From Isoetes taiwanensis (Eukaryota; Streptophyta; Lycopodiopsida; Isoetales; Isoetaceae): a DNA stretch of 64,000 nt. A program made the translations under genes and the position numbers. The notes under the pieces were generated by a model. The model was given only the letters and a program-made list of their open reading frames with translations, did no database searches and had not been told where the DNA came from. Shown piece after piece: positions 36,491 through 46,139 of the stretch (positions are counted from its first letter, which is position 1; each line of letters begins with the position of its first letter). The stretch is from assembly GCA_021234155.1 (NCBI GenBank), contig JAJEKV010000073.1, positions 1,462,001-1,526,000 of the forward strand, in the 5' to 3' direction.

Positions 36491-36729
36491 TATCAACCTT
36501 TCATCTTAAAACAACCATGCTCAAGATCCCTCGTGATCGCCTCGACAAATTCTTTAGGTAGGCAATTTGCAAATTTTTCCTGCTCAATGGTCGCAAGCTT
36601 CCTTTTATTTCTTTTCCTCTCCTTCCCTAGAAGTTTCCTGGTCTCAGTCTTCCACATGGTGAGATTGAGCAACTTGCCTTTCTAGGCTACCGCCTTTAAA
36701 TTGTACTTCTTTGTACTTTTATCCCACGA

Positions 36730-36790
36730 GCTGCATTCTTCTGCAGCTTGATTTCCTCGATAATGTGGACCCCCACACCATAACATCCGG
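36730..36790 (-). pseudogene. gag zinc-knuckle remnant
   Basis: The minus strand reads CGGPHYRGNQAAEEC, close to the CxxCGGPHxxxxC form of the nucleocapsid knuckle found before the protease in chromovirus polyproteins. The spacing has been disturbed by indels. Confidence 0.55.
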
Positions 36791-37086
36791 CCTTTGGCCC
36801 TTTACTCGCTCTTGTTTGACTTCCGTCCGCTATTAGAGCCGCTTTCCATTTCTCCCCGCTAAACCCGGCTCCACGCCTTCACTCACTCTCTTATTTTTCT
36901 CTATCTCTTCTATTTTCAAAATTTTCACGCTTTGGTCTTTTTCGCTCACTCTAGAAGGCACTCCTTCCCATATAACTAACTTTACGAGCCTTCGGGTCTA
37001 ACTTTCGCTCTCGCAGCCTCGCTTTCTTTAATTATCTTCCATGCCGACCGGGTTCAATAAGATCTTAACTCGCGAAATATGTCCTC

Positions 37087-37150
37087 CCTTAACGATTCAC
37101 AAACTTTCTTAACCCATCTTCACAAACTTTCTTAACCCATCTACAAACTT
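37087..37150. repeat. Short tandem repeat in the chromovirus gag region
   Basis: TTCACAAACTTTCTTAACCC followed by ATC occurs twice, followed by a third partial copy, with a period of about 23-25 bases. Confidence 0.75.
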
Positions 37151-37199
37151 TAAGAGTTCGCGGTTCACCCAAGTTCAACTTCAGAACCTAGGTGACTAA

Positions 37200-37720
37200 A
37201 TTTCATGTAATATTCTGACATCAAGCTTCACCACATCGCCCTGCTTAACAAGGTCCCATTCTCCTTTTGCAATATCCCCGTGGTGAATAGTTTGCGTGCG
37301 ATAATGGGTCAAATGCACTACTTAAAACTCCATTTCATGAGTTACTTCAGTTGCATCAATCATGACCTTGCCACCAAACTTGAGCTTGTTCATCTAAATA
37401 TGTGTCCATATTTGCGCTTTTGTTCTATTGCGATTAACTCTCAAAGAACTTTTCCCATATCCCCTGTGAAGCTTATTACTTGCATTGGTTTAACTGACGC
37501 CCGCCAAGTAAAGTGGCAGACGTCTTTTTCCAACCATTTAGGAGCTTTATCCCTTTTAGTTGGCGATCGGGCCAGTGAGTCTTCAGTTAAGCTCTGGGTT
37601 GCCGCCTCGGGCGGCGGATTTTCGTGTGGTGGTGGATAAGCAGTGGAGGGTCTCTCGCAATGAGGTGGCTGGACACATCGAAGAAAATCCATAGAGTAGA
37701 GCACCGGCTTCTAATTTATA
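37200..37720 (-). pseudogene. gag remnant of the chromovirus
   Basis: A minus-strand frame (37,704-37,441) contains a Pro-rich N-terminal part and WLEKDVCHFTWRASVKPMQV followed by ISFTGDMGKVL. Its position just after the 5' LTR and primer site fits gag. The frame breaks soon after, and the capsid domain itself is poorly recognisable. Confidence 0.45.
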
Positions 37721-37850
37721 ATCGGGTAATCCTCTTAGGGATGTAGGTCAGTGTTGCCCAGCAGCAAATGAAATCGCGTTCTTAAGGCTTGCTGATATCG
37801 CTTCAGAGATATTATGTCTTGTGTTGGTCACGTGTTTGAGGTCTGGATCA

Positions 37851-37863
37851 AGTTCTAATACCA
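37851..37863 (-). other. Primer-binding site (initiator tRNA-Met type)
   Basis: On the minus strand, three bases after the 5' LTR end, the sequence reads TGGTATTAGAACT. The canonical plant site complementary to initiator tRNA-Met is TGGTATCAGAGCT. The two differences are C-to-T and G-to-A, as expected from deamination. Confidence 0.85.
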
Positions 37864-37866
37864 AAT

Positions 37867-38519
37867 TGATCCAATGAAGGTAGCTTAACCAATTCAAACA
37901 ACTAAACACTAATGAAAAACTCCACTTCAATCTTTTAGAAGGGATTAACCACCCAACTCCAAGCCGCTTGTTTATTGTGAAGTCGCTATCCCGCTTTTCA
38001 AACGCTAACTAACTCTAAAAGAAGTAGAGGCAAAATCGCTCAACACGCATTCATACTACAAGGAAGGACTATTAGGGCACTAACCTCGGATTTTCTCAAT
38101 TCAAACAGAGTGGTTTAATGCATTTATAGCCGAAGAAGCTATTTCCTCGATTTCGGGCCTTTTTCAAACCTCGCCAATATCTATCTAAAAGGTTCATGTA
38201 TGCTAAATAGCTAGGATCCGGACCAAATATCTAGATTCCAATCTTAGGATGTAATGAATCAACCTTTTTCTCAAGCAGATCCCTAAGCTCGATTCAAACT
38301 ATTCTATTTATCAACAGGGGTCCGCTGGACCATCACCACGCCAACATATAAACCTTTAAATTGAACCATTGGTTTTGTATTTCATGAACCTACCCTTCAA
38401 ATGTTATACTAAAAGAAATAAATCCAATTCTTTATTATTTGCCAGCTCCTTTGAAACTCTTACCTCCAAATGCGCTTTGCCTCGAGCCACTTCCCCCAAG
38501 CCGCCTTTAAGCCGCAACA
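37867..38519 (-). repeat. 5' LTR of the chromovirus
   Basis: This is the partner of 32,823-33,476. On the plus strand it starts TGATCCAATGAAGG and ends GCAACA, then the CTACT target duplication follows. It lies next to the primer-binding site, which sets the element's orientation. Confidence 0.9.
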
Positions 38520-38524
38520 CTACT

Positions 38525-39590
38525 TTTCAAAACTAGGGCACTAAACCAGAAGCTTGATGTGTACATGCCATTCTCGGCTGTGCAAATCTTAGGTTTGAAA
38601 TACATGGACGAAAGACCACATCGAATCGCACTCAAGATGAGTCCGACACAAGAGCATCGTGGTGCCTGCAAGAAGTCAAGATCTCTGTCCGTGACGGTGA
38701 TTGCCACCGAAGCCTGAGAAGGAATTTATAAGCTGATCGCGTGGATAGTGAAATGAGAAACCCGGATGCACATGTGGAGCTCATCTAGCCATGGATGCAA
38801 ATTCCAAATTTTGTCATGTGGTTATCTCGTGAGATGGACACAACACAAGCTTTGAATTGGGTAGAGCGCATGTAATCCGGATAGCAAATGAATTGTGCGA
38901 TAATTCGATAGTGTATCTCAAACACAATCATTTGAATGATATTGCATCCCTATTGTACATTGCATCCTTCAATGGAAATTTTTGTTTCGTGAATTTGTTT
39001 TTACTATAGCTTTTGTCTTTATTATTACTTGGTGCATGTTTACTGTTGAAAATAATAATCGCCGCGATCCTCTCGTGGCAAATACATAGCTTAAAATAGT
39101 GAAATGTTTGTGGTGTGCCTACTCCATTGCACCCTTGGAGTCGCGAACGCCTCATATGGTGTTAATAAAAAGCCCATTCTTTGTCTCATTTCACAAGTAA
39201 AGATCTGTTCGATCCTTGGCGAACATCGAGCAATTCCATACTACTACCTTAACCACGATGGACCTTTGTACGAAAGCAAGCAAGAAAACTATATTTCCGT
39301 TATTGATTCATTGGTAGTTTGTACTTAAAAACGCCAACTTTTACCTCGCTTGCTATCGGGTCAAGATTCATATGGCTAACCAAGAACCTATTTCATGCTA
39401 AACGAGAATTCCAAATTTCTCTAATTAATTAATTTTGCTTAAATCATTGAGCTTGGCAGATTGCTAGAGACAACAAGTAGTTCGTCTGCTGGAGCCGATT
39501 AACATCCGATAAAAACTTTGCACTGAATCCATACAAGTGGTTATACATAGCACGCTAAATGTGGATCAAGATACCATTAATCCAAATTAT
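38525..39590. other. No gene recognised
   Basis: This is AT-rich sequence without a recognisable frame. The minus-strand open frame over the chromovirus right edge (38,507-38,707) shows no known domain. Confidence 0.3.
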
Positions 39591-39594
39591 TACG

Positions 39595-40150
39595 TTAATC
39601 TAGTAACCTCAATAAGCTTCTTACGAAAGTAAATTCAATAAGTCCTGATGCAGAGTGTGGAAGTTTGATGGGCTCTCGAGCGGAAAGGATCAATAAGATA
39701 CGCTTGCCCGTGAGGTCTATATTCATGGCTCCGCGGTCGCAGAATGCATCTTCATCTATTGGTTGCTTCCAAGTGAACTTATTCCCGCGTGCATCCTTTG
39801 GCACTGCGACTCTAAATTGACCTCTAATTAGTTTGATCCCAAAATGTAAGTATTAGAAACAAGAACATCAAAAGGAATGCAATGACAACTCAAAACTAAA
39901 TACCTTTGCCATTGACATTGCAAAAGACCGAAAATCGAGGGAGCTTAGACTAGGAAGATTCACAACAAACAGAGCCAAATTGTCGCTTCCATTTGGCCGG
40001 CAAAGAACTGCCATAATTCGAACACTTAAACAATGCTTGGGCCATGGCAAGGTCGTCATACCACGGCGCCACTGATGGCTTCTGGGGTCTTGGTTTTGTA
40101 TCGAAGCTCGATGGTGGAAAGGAAAATACATGGGATGTATCAATCATCAA
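39595..40150 (-). pseudogene. Unassigned gene-like fragment with a possible intron
   Basis: Two minus-strand blocks look coding. The first, about 40,150-39,904, includes WYDDLAMAQALFKCSNYGSS and LPAKWKRQFGSVCC. The second, 39,823-39,595, reads GQFRVAVPKDARGNKFTWKQ, then PIDEDAFCDRGAMNIDL and so on to a stop. Between them lies an 80-base interval with a good donor (AAG/GTATTT) and acceptor (AATTAG/AG). The composition is balanced, unlike the skewed repeats nearby. No family was recognised. A frame change within the first block argues that it is a broken gene or a transposon-captured exon. Confidence 0.35.
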
Positions 40151-40194
40151 ATCTCCTTTGTGGTCGCTAGGAAGTCATGATTGCAAAGTTAGGT

Positions 40195-40262
40195 ATGAGG
40201 TTAGGCTCGAGGGGGAAGTTAGGTTAGGGGAGGAAAGTTAGGTATGGAGGGGAAGGTAGGTT
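40195..40262. repeat. GTTAGGT-rich short repeat
   Basis: Irregular copies of AAGTTAGGT and GGAGGGGAAG follow one another (AGGTTAGGCTCGAGGGGGAA, GTTAGGTTAGGGGAGG and so on). This is a small purine-rich array with no clear function. Confidence 0.5.
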
Positions 40263-40552
40263 CTGATCCCACGCGGGCGTTCTTCCAAAAATACTCTTTA
40301 CAAGGACCTCTTAATTGACCTAAAAACTCTAATGAGTCAATCGATAATTTTTGCTTGCTCTCAACAACCGAATATACTACCCATCCCGAAAGTAGTATCG
40401 AGAGTGAAATCACAATCCAACAAACCATGTAATTCGCTAACCTCTTTACACCAAACCTAGAGCAAATGTAATCGCGACAATTTTTTTCCTCGACACTTTG
40501 ACTATGGGTCATCCGATGGTCAACGCCACTTCTAGAAGTTCCAAATTTAGGT

Positions 40553-41050
40553 AAACTAATGGCGTGGGCCTTAGAAATTTTGAAAATCGGATCGACGCTT
40601 CCACCCTAGGTGTGGGCATTTTACCAATACACACGACATATATCAGGATGATCTTTCTTTGTCAATTTAGGAGTTCTAGCCTGGCAGCTAATGGCAAGGG
40701 CCTAAAAATTTTGAAAACTTACGCCCACCCTAGGTGGGCATTTTATCAATACACACGGTATATTATAATGATATTTCTTTGTCGCTTTGAAGTTCCAGCT
40801 CTGTAGTAAAACTAATGGCAGGGGCCTTAGAAATTTTGAAAACTGACGCACACCCTAGGTGGGCATTTTACCAATACACACGGTATATTATGGTATATTA
40901 TGATGATATTTCTTTGTCGCTTTGAAGTTCCAGCTATGTAGTAAAACTAATGGCAGGGGCCTTAGAAATTTTGAAAACTGACGCCCACCCTAGGTGGGCA
41001 TTTTACCAATACACACGCGGTATATGATGACGTTTCTTTGCCGGCCAAAG
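40553..41050. repeat. Four-copy ~130-bp tandem repeat upstream of the F-box gene
   Basis: Units begin AAACTAATGGC or close at about 40,553, 40,685, 40,808 and 40,944. Each contains CCTTAGAAATTTTGAAAA, CCCACCCTAGGTGGGCATTT, ACCAATACACACG, GTATAT and TTTCTTTGTCGCTTTGAAGT or close forms. Units 2 and 4 contain GCCCACC-CTA-GGTGGGC, a perfect 7-base stem with a 3-base loop. Unit 3 has ACACACC in the left arm, and unit 1 is more diverged. The array ends about 285 bases before the F-box start codon, so it lies in the likely promoter region. Confidence 0.9.
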
Positions 41051-41334
41051 AAAGATGCAGTCAAACTTGTTGAGGCGCTACTACACCAAGAATTTTGTTG
41101 TTTGTTGTTGTTATTTGCCGTGCACGTCCATATTTGGAAACCGAGTAAAAAAACACGGGAAAGCTTATTCCGCCATAGCCTACTCCGGTAGTGCGCCGTC
41201 GCGTCATGCTCACATTTGACCCTAATCCGCTGGAATAAGACAATCTTTTTCTGCAAAAAAAGCATGACTTCGCAGCTATATCAGTTCATAAGTACGTGAT
41301 GCTTTCCCATTTTTTGAAGTCGAGCAGGAAAAGA

Positions 41335-42825
41335 ATGGGACAATCAAGCTCTAAGGCGGACAACTCCAATCCTGTAAGTCCTTCCCTTTTTGTATCAGTT
41401 CCCCAAAATTTTCAAACAGAAACGGATCAAGAAGGCCTCCAAGAAGGTGAGGATTTGAGTCTCTACATCCCAGATGAGTGCTTGGCTTTGATCTTTAGTA
41501 GGCTTGATCATGTCTGTCGATTCACATGCTCCTTGGTTTGTAAAAGATGGTTCAGGGTAGAAGCGCAAAGTCGTAAAATATTGTCACTTAACGCTTCTGC
41601 AGATCTGGGTCCTCATTTACCGAAGATTTTTAGTAGGTTTGAACATATTACCAGACTAGGTTTGAGATGTGACAAGAAATTGCCGAGTATTGATGATGCT
41701 GCGCTTGCTTTAATAGGGCAGCACTGCACATCTTTGCAAAAAATTAAGCTTAAAGGATGCCGCCAAGTTTCTAACGAGGGTCTTGAAATGTTTGCTGCGC
41801 TTTGCACCTCCCTAAAAAAAATCTCTTGTGCATCATGTGGCTTTGGAGCTCGTGGTTTGGATGCTCTGCTGCAAAAATGCCAAGATTTAGAAGAATTGTC
41901 TATAAAGAGGTTAAGGCATCTAGAGCAAAATGAATTTCTTGGGACACGTCTTGGAGGAGGAAAGATTAAAAGGTTGTGCCTAAAAGAAGTCAATAATGGA
42001 CATCTATTTGCTCCTCTAATTGTTGGTTCGAAAGGGCTTCAGACCCTCATTCTCTTTAAAGTTCAAGGGGACTGGGACCAACTTTTCGAGATCATCATGG
42101 AGCACATGCAGAGTCTGGTGGAGTTGCGTTTGGAAAGGTTGAGGTTAGGTGACAGAGGCCTACATGCTGTGGCACAGTGCAAGAATTTACAAGTCTTGTT
42201 TTTGTCTAAGGTGCCTGACTGTTCAAATCATGGCCTTGCTTCAATTGCCAGTGGATGCCGATACTTGAGGAGACTTCAACTTGATGGATGCTTCTCTGGC
42301 AAGATTGGCGATAAGGGACTCGTGTCTATTGCCGAAAAGTGTTCTGAGCTTAAAGAGCTGGTATTAATTGGGATGAGTGCAACAACTGTGAGTCTGAGTG
42401 TTTTGGGATCAAATTGCAAAGGGCTGGAGAGGCTTGCACTTTGGAGCAGTGAAACTTTTGGAGATGATGAACTCTTCTGCATTGCATCAAAATTTTTAGC
42501 TCTGAGAAAGCTTTGCATAAAGTGCTGTCCCATATCTGACAATGGCTTAGAAGCTATTTTAGCAGGTTGCCCTAATTTGTCTAAAGTCAAAATTCGGAAG
42601 TGCAGGGGTGTGACCATGCATATTGAAAGCGCCATGCAATTAAGCAAAAGCAACAAGGGACTTGTTATTTCGTTGGACAATGACTTGAAAATTCCTGTAG
42701 AAGAGATAGATGTTAATGGAGAAGACCCAGTAGCTGATCCTCCTATCCCTCCAAGACCTTCAAGATCGCCTTTGGCCAAGGCAAGGCTTGCTTTGCTTTC
42801 TGCTTTCGTAAGAGCATTTCCTTAG
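41335..42825 (+). CDS. VFB: F-box/LRR protein, SKIP2/VFB family
   Basis: The uninterrupted frame codes for 496 residues from the ATG at 41,335. The protein starts MGQSSSK, matching the conserved MGQS start of Arabidopsis VFB proteins, so this start is preferred over the in-frame ATG at 41,299. Residues 41-85 form the F-box (LSLYIPDECLALIFSRL and then CSLVCKRWFRVE). Residues of about 90-440 form leucine-rich repeats with Cys-containing units (LKGCRQVSNEGL, LQLDGCFSGKIGDKGL, CCPISDNGLEAI). The family binds SKP1-like proteins in SCF ubiquitin ligases, and Arabidopsis members affect growth and auxin-responsive expression. The single exon agrees with intronless plant homologues. The C-terminal tail is Pro-rich. 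It is the only intact host gene in the window, and its substrate is unknown. Confidence 0.95.
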   Translation: MGQSSSKADNSNPVSPSLFVSVPQNFQTETDQEGLQEGEDLSLYIPDECLALIFSRLDHVCRFTCSLVCKRWFRVEAQSRKILSLNASADLGPHLPKIFSRFEHITRLGLRCDKKLPSIDDAALALIGQHCTSLQKIKLKGCRQVSNEGLEMFAALCTSLKKISCASCGFGARGLDALLQKCQDLEELSIKRLRHLEQNEFLGTRLGGGKIKRLCLKEVNNGHLFAPLIVGSKGLQTLILFKVQGDWDQLFEIIMEHMQSLVELRLERLRLGDRGLHAVAQCKNLQVLFLSKVPDCSNHGLASIASGCRYLRRLQLDGCFSGKIGDKGLVSIAEKCSELKELVLIGMSATTVSLSVLGSNCKGLERLALWSSETFGDDELFCIASKFLALRKLCIKCCPISDNGLEAILAGCPNLSKVKIRKCRGVTMHIESAMQLSKSNKGLVISLDNDLKIPVEEIDVNGEDPVADPPIPPRPSRSPLAKARLALLSAFVRAFP

Positions 42826-44325
42826 AAATTCTTTGGGAAAATACACAAAGTGCTATTTCCAACTAATTAGTTGAGCTACGTTTGTTCACATTGGCTTTGT
42901 ATTTAATCCAGGTGCCAATTGCCGCTGTAGAATAATCTGATTTGATTCTTGCTTCACAGATTCTGTTATGTACTTTTAAACCTGCGTCTGATCTGATGCT
43001 GAAGTGCAGATAACTTGAATGATCAGTTGGAAATAATTTCTTGTACATCTTAAACCAGATTCTGCCAAATGTATTTTACCTTGTTTGATATAGCGAACAC
43101 AGATACCGAAGGTAACTTGCATCTTCTTTTTCTCCCATGATAACCTATGATGACAGAAGTCCCTCTAAGTTGTTATCATCAGCTTTTAAATCATTTTGTT
43201 GCACTTTGAATTGCCATGCATTGCAGTGATTGGCAACAAGTTTGTTTGGTTGAATAGTTCTCATTGGTATCTTTGTTTTAATAGCTGGATTTGTTCTAAT
43301 TGTAACACACTAGACTTAGATCTCGAGTTTGAGCCTACTTATAAGATTGCAACCAATGTAAATTTATTTGAGGGAGGATCTAATTACCGGTATTGTGCTG
43401 CTTTCTTTCATTCTTTTATTTGACGGGAGATTGTTTTATATATGGAATATACTGTATCCTAATGTGAAGTGATTGGGCTGAGCACAATCAGCAATAACTG
43501 GAATTGGGCGTTAGTGATTGGGGTGAGTACCTAATGAGCAATGTTTTGTTACGTAATGTTTTGTTTCGTAACTGGTGGCATAAATTAAATATAAGGATAT
43601 GCCAAATGTAGGTTTATAACATGGCATAGACAAAATGGTTTAATTGAGAATTTAATCCTTGAGGAGTTAGACGGTTTTGGAATGGCCGCAGGCAAATAGC
43701 ACATAGGACAACCTAAAAATAAAAATTCAAAAAACATTAACAAGTTCATGAATAATATATAAACCATTGAATATAGCACAAATCCCATAATACACCAAAA
43801 CAAAAGTTCCATTTTTTTTCTATCCAATATAAAAAAACAATTGGGAATAATCCAGTTCCACTTCTTTGCTCTTATATGGCTCTTATATTATGGATAGTCT
43901 AGCACCATCTCTGTCTCTTGAGAGAAGCCAGATAATAATGTCTGCGCACTCAAGAACCATAGTTTTATAAAATCCTATATTATAATGTTATGCCGTAATT
44001 CCTAGATTTAGATCGAGCCCTAGATCTAACGGCCACAAATGACCTGCCAAGATCAAAGAATCCAAAGGAAGCCCTTTTTAAAAAAAAAAAAAAAATTAGA
44101 AGGTCCAAATAAAGCCCTTTTGTCCATGAAGCCACCAAAATCCCCATTTGTTACAATTCTTTAGAGCTTGGCTACTTCTACCGACATGGTACGTAGCCAT
44201 GGCTTTACAACGACAACTTGCAAATGGATATGGGCCTCTTCATACATTTCTGTCGCCAGAGTGCATCAAGGTTGATGCACTTCATCTGGACTAGCTTGGG
44301 CCAACATAAGGGTTAGGGCTGTTCA
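42826..44325. other. F-box gene 3' flank and AT-rich intergenic DNA
   Basis: The first 200-300 bases after the stop probably hold the 3' untranslated region. No single poly(A) signal stands out. Further on the sequence is AT-rich without coding signal. A 15-base A run lies at about 44,080-44,095. Confidence 0.4.
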
Positions 44326-45090
44326 ATGAGCCACACAACAGAATTAGATGCTTATGTGATTCGCTTAAAGATGGATTCACATTTTTGTAAGGCAGCTCAA
44401 GCTTTTAGATCTGAAAGTAAACCATATGTCCAAGAAGCACATGCAAATGGAGGTCTCTTATTAGACAGTGCAATCAAAGGTGTCGTTCTAGACAATGACA
44501 CATATGCTCATATCTTGAAAGAAACCTAATATTGGTAACAATATGTTAGATTTATGTGTTAGCAAAGCGTTGATTGGCACATATGCCTACCATGAATAAT
44601 CGAAGAAGCACGCAGCACTTAACGCATTTTGTCAGTATCTTCCGGCAGTAGTGCTGGGTTCAAGCCGCTTATCGCTATTTAAAACAAATGGGGCTTCGTG
44701 ACATATTTCCTAATGTGAAGACTTTTATCACAGCCTCATGTTACTCTCTTTGTTAGCATATGGCAATTTTAGCGACCCTGGATGTAAGGTGAAATACACA
44801 TTGAGATCAGGGAAAAGATTCTAAACATACATTTTTATTAGCAATACTTTAGTTGACATGTGCGGTTCTCTATTGGAAGTACAAGTAGCATTTGACAAGG
44901 TATCTGTGAAAGATCTTTTATCTTGAATGATAGAAATCAAACATGATTCCGACAATCACATGTCTAGGGCTAGCCTCGTAGAAAAGGGTCACAGATTTTA
45001 ATCTAATGAAAGAATATAGTATTGTGTTAAATGATGATCACTATATCTCATTGTGGATATGCTTGCATGATCGGAAAAGTTGTACGAAAA
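44326..45090 (+). pseudogene. Pentatricopeptide repeat (PPR) protein remnant
   Basis: Several PPR pieces lie in order. GVVLDNDTYAHILKET is at about 44,480-44,527 (GxxxDxxTYxxLLK pattern). AYRYLKQMGLRDIFPNVKTF followed by ITASC is at about 44,665-44,735 (FxxMxxxGxxPNxxTFxxxLxAC). ISNTLVDMCGSLLEVQVAFD followed by KVSVKDLLS is at about 44,838-44,922 (NxLVDMYxKCGxLxxAxxVFDxxxxKDxxSW). MKEYSIVLNDDHYISL is at about 45,008-45,055. This succession of motifs is that of plant PLS-class PPR proteins, which bind organellar RNA. Stops and frame changes between the motifs show a pseudogene. Confidence 0.75.
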
Positions 45091-46139
45091 AAAGAGGAAT
45101 TGCTTAAACTCCATAGAAGTCAATATTCTCATCACCACTCGCTATGAGTTGTATAGGTGTAGAGCCGCGGGCGGTGTGAAAAGGCCTTTGTCGAGCCATC
45201 ATTTAGCAGATTTAACTAAGCTTTTGAAAATAGGCTTAGTTTTGAATGTTTTAATGTCACATCCGTGACATTGAAATCATGTAGCCGCATGATAAGATTT
45301 GATTTATCATAGTTATGTAATTTAATATATGTGCTGGCAATACCTTTGCACTCGTTAAGAAACACATAATGCTTTTCTCCGACGAAAGCACACTCGCCAG
45401 GTGACAAGCCCACGTGATTATGGCATTGACGCGATACAAAGTTCTTAATAGTTTCCACAAATTATGGTATTCATACTCACAGCCTGTCTTCAACAAGTAT
45501 TCATGTGTGCAACTTTACTTTGTGTTTTATTCTCAGATAACATCTACTTCTCAAGCCCTCTTTGCATCACTTCCCAAGATAAACTACTTCTCAAGTCTTT
45601 TTTCAATTTCCCAAGATAAAGTTGGATTATGATTGCATGCTTTTCAATCGGGCACCATTACTAGTAAGATTTATGAAGGTGTTTTGGGGTATTCGTGATA
45701 GAAATATGTATAAAAGGATGTCGCATATCCGATTATGGAAAGAAGCAAGATATTTTCATTCAATGCAGCGGCGGAGGATAGAGGAGCACGGCACCCCTCG
45801 GCATATGACGCATCGCTGGGTCTCCCATTCTAATTATGTTCTCTCTCAAGCAGGTCGCATGCCCATGTGCTTGGAAAGGGATCGCACCTCACTTCTATTT
45901 CTTTGTGTTTCTTCATCGTGCAAACATTTTATTCTCAAGTAAGTCCCAAGATATAGGTCAACGATTATTCTTGCTTAATCTTTTAGTTTGTTGATTGTCT
46001 CAAAGTTGATCATGTATATATGAGGAGAGCAGCCGAAGCGGGCAAGGCCTCGCTGTCCATGTGCCCACCTCGTCTCCGTTCCATGCCTCCTCGATCTCGT
46101 GTCTGGTGGAGATCAATTCCCTCCGCCATGCCTAGTCTT
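45091..46139. other. No gene recognised
   Basis: The open frame at 45,622-45,942 (+) has no recognised domain. A local duplication near 45,545-45,620 repeats ACTTCTCAAG and TTCCCAAGATAAA. Confidence 0.3.

Larger units (their letters stand above)
32823..38519 (-). mobile_element. Complete Ty3/Gypsy chromovirus, minus strand
   Basis: LTRs of about 654 bp (32,823-33,476 and 37,867-38,519) enclose the element, with CTACT on both outer sides (32,818-32,822 and 38,520-38,524). On the minus strand the order is 5' LTR, primer site, gag with zinc knuckle, protease, RT, integrase, chromodomain-like tail, polypurine tract and 3' LTR. RNase H appears to be missing: the RT-to-integrase distance is too short and no TDH block was found. 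Each domain carries stops or frameshifts, so the element is dead. The YHPQxDG integrase and GSTHDFI protease fit plant chromoviruses. Confidence 0.9.

Noticed and set aside
38507-38707. Minus-strand frame with TDRDLDFLQ as an integrase SDRD motif
   Set aside because: No other integrase block is near, and it straddles the chromovirus boundary. The resemblance is too short.
41299-41334. Upstream in-frame ATG as the start of the F-box protein (13 extra residues including the GTG at 41,296)
   Set aside because: The MGQS sequence at 41,335 is the conserved family start, so the longer form is less likely.
42276-42779. 167-residue minus-strand open frame
   Set aside because: It lies wholly antisense to the F-box/LRR gene and has no domain. 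It is a shadow of the leucine-rich coding strand.
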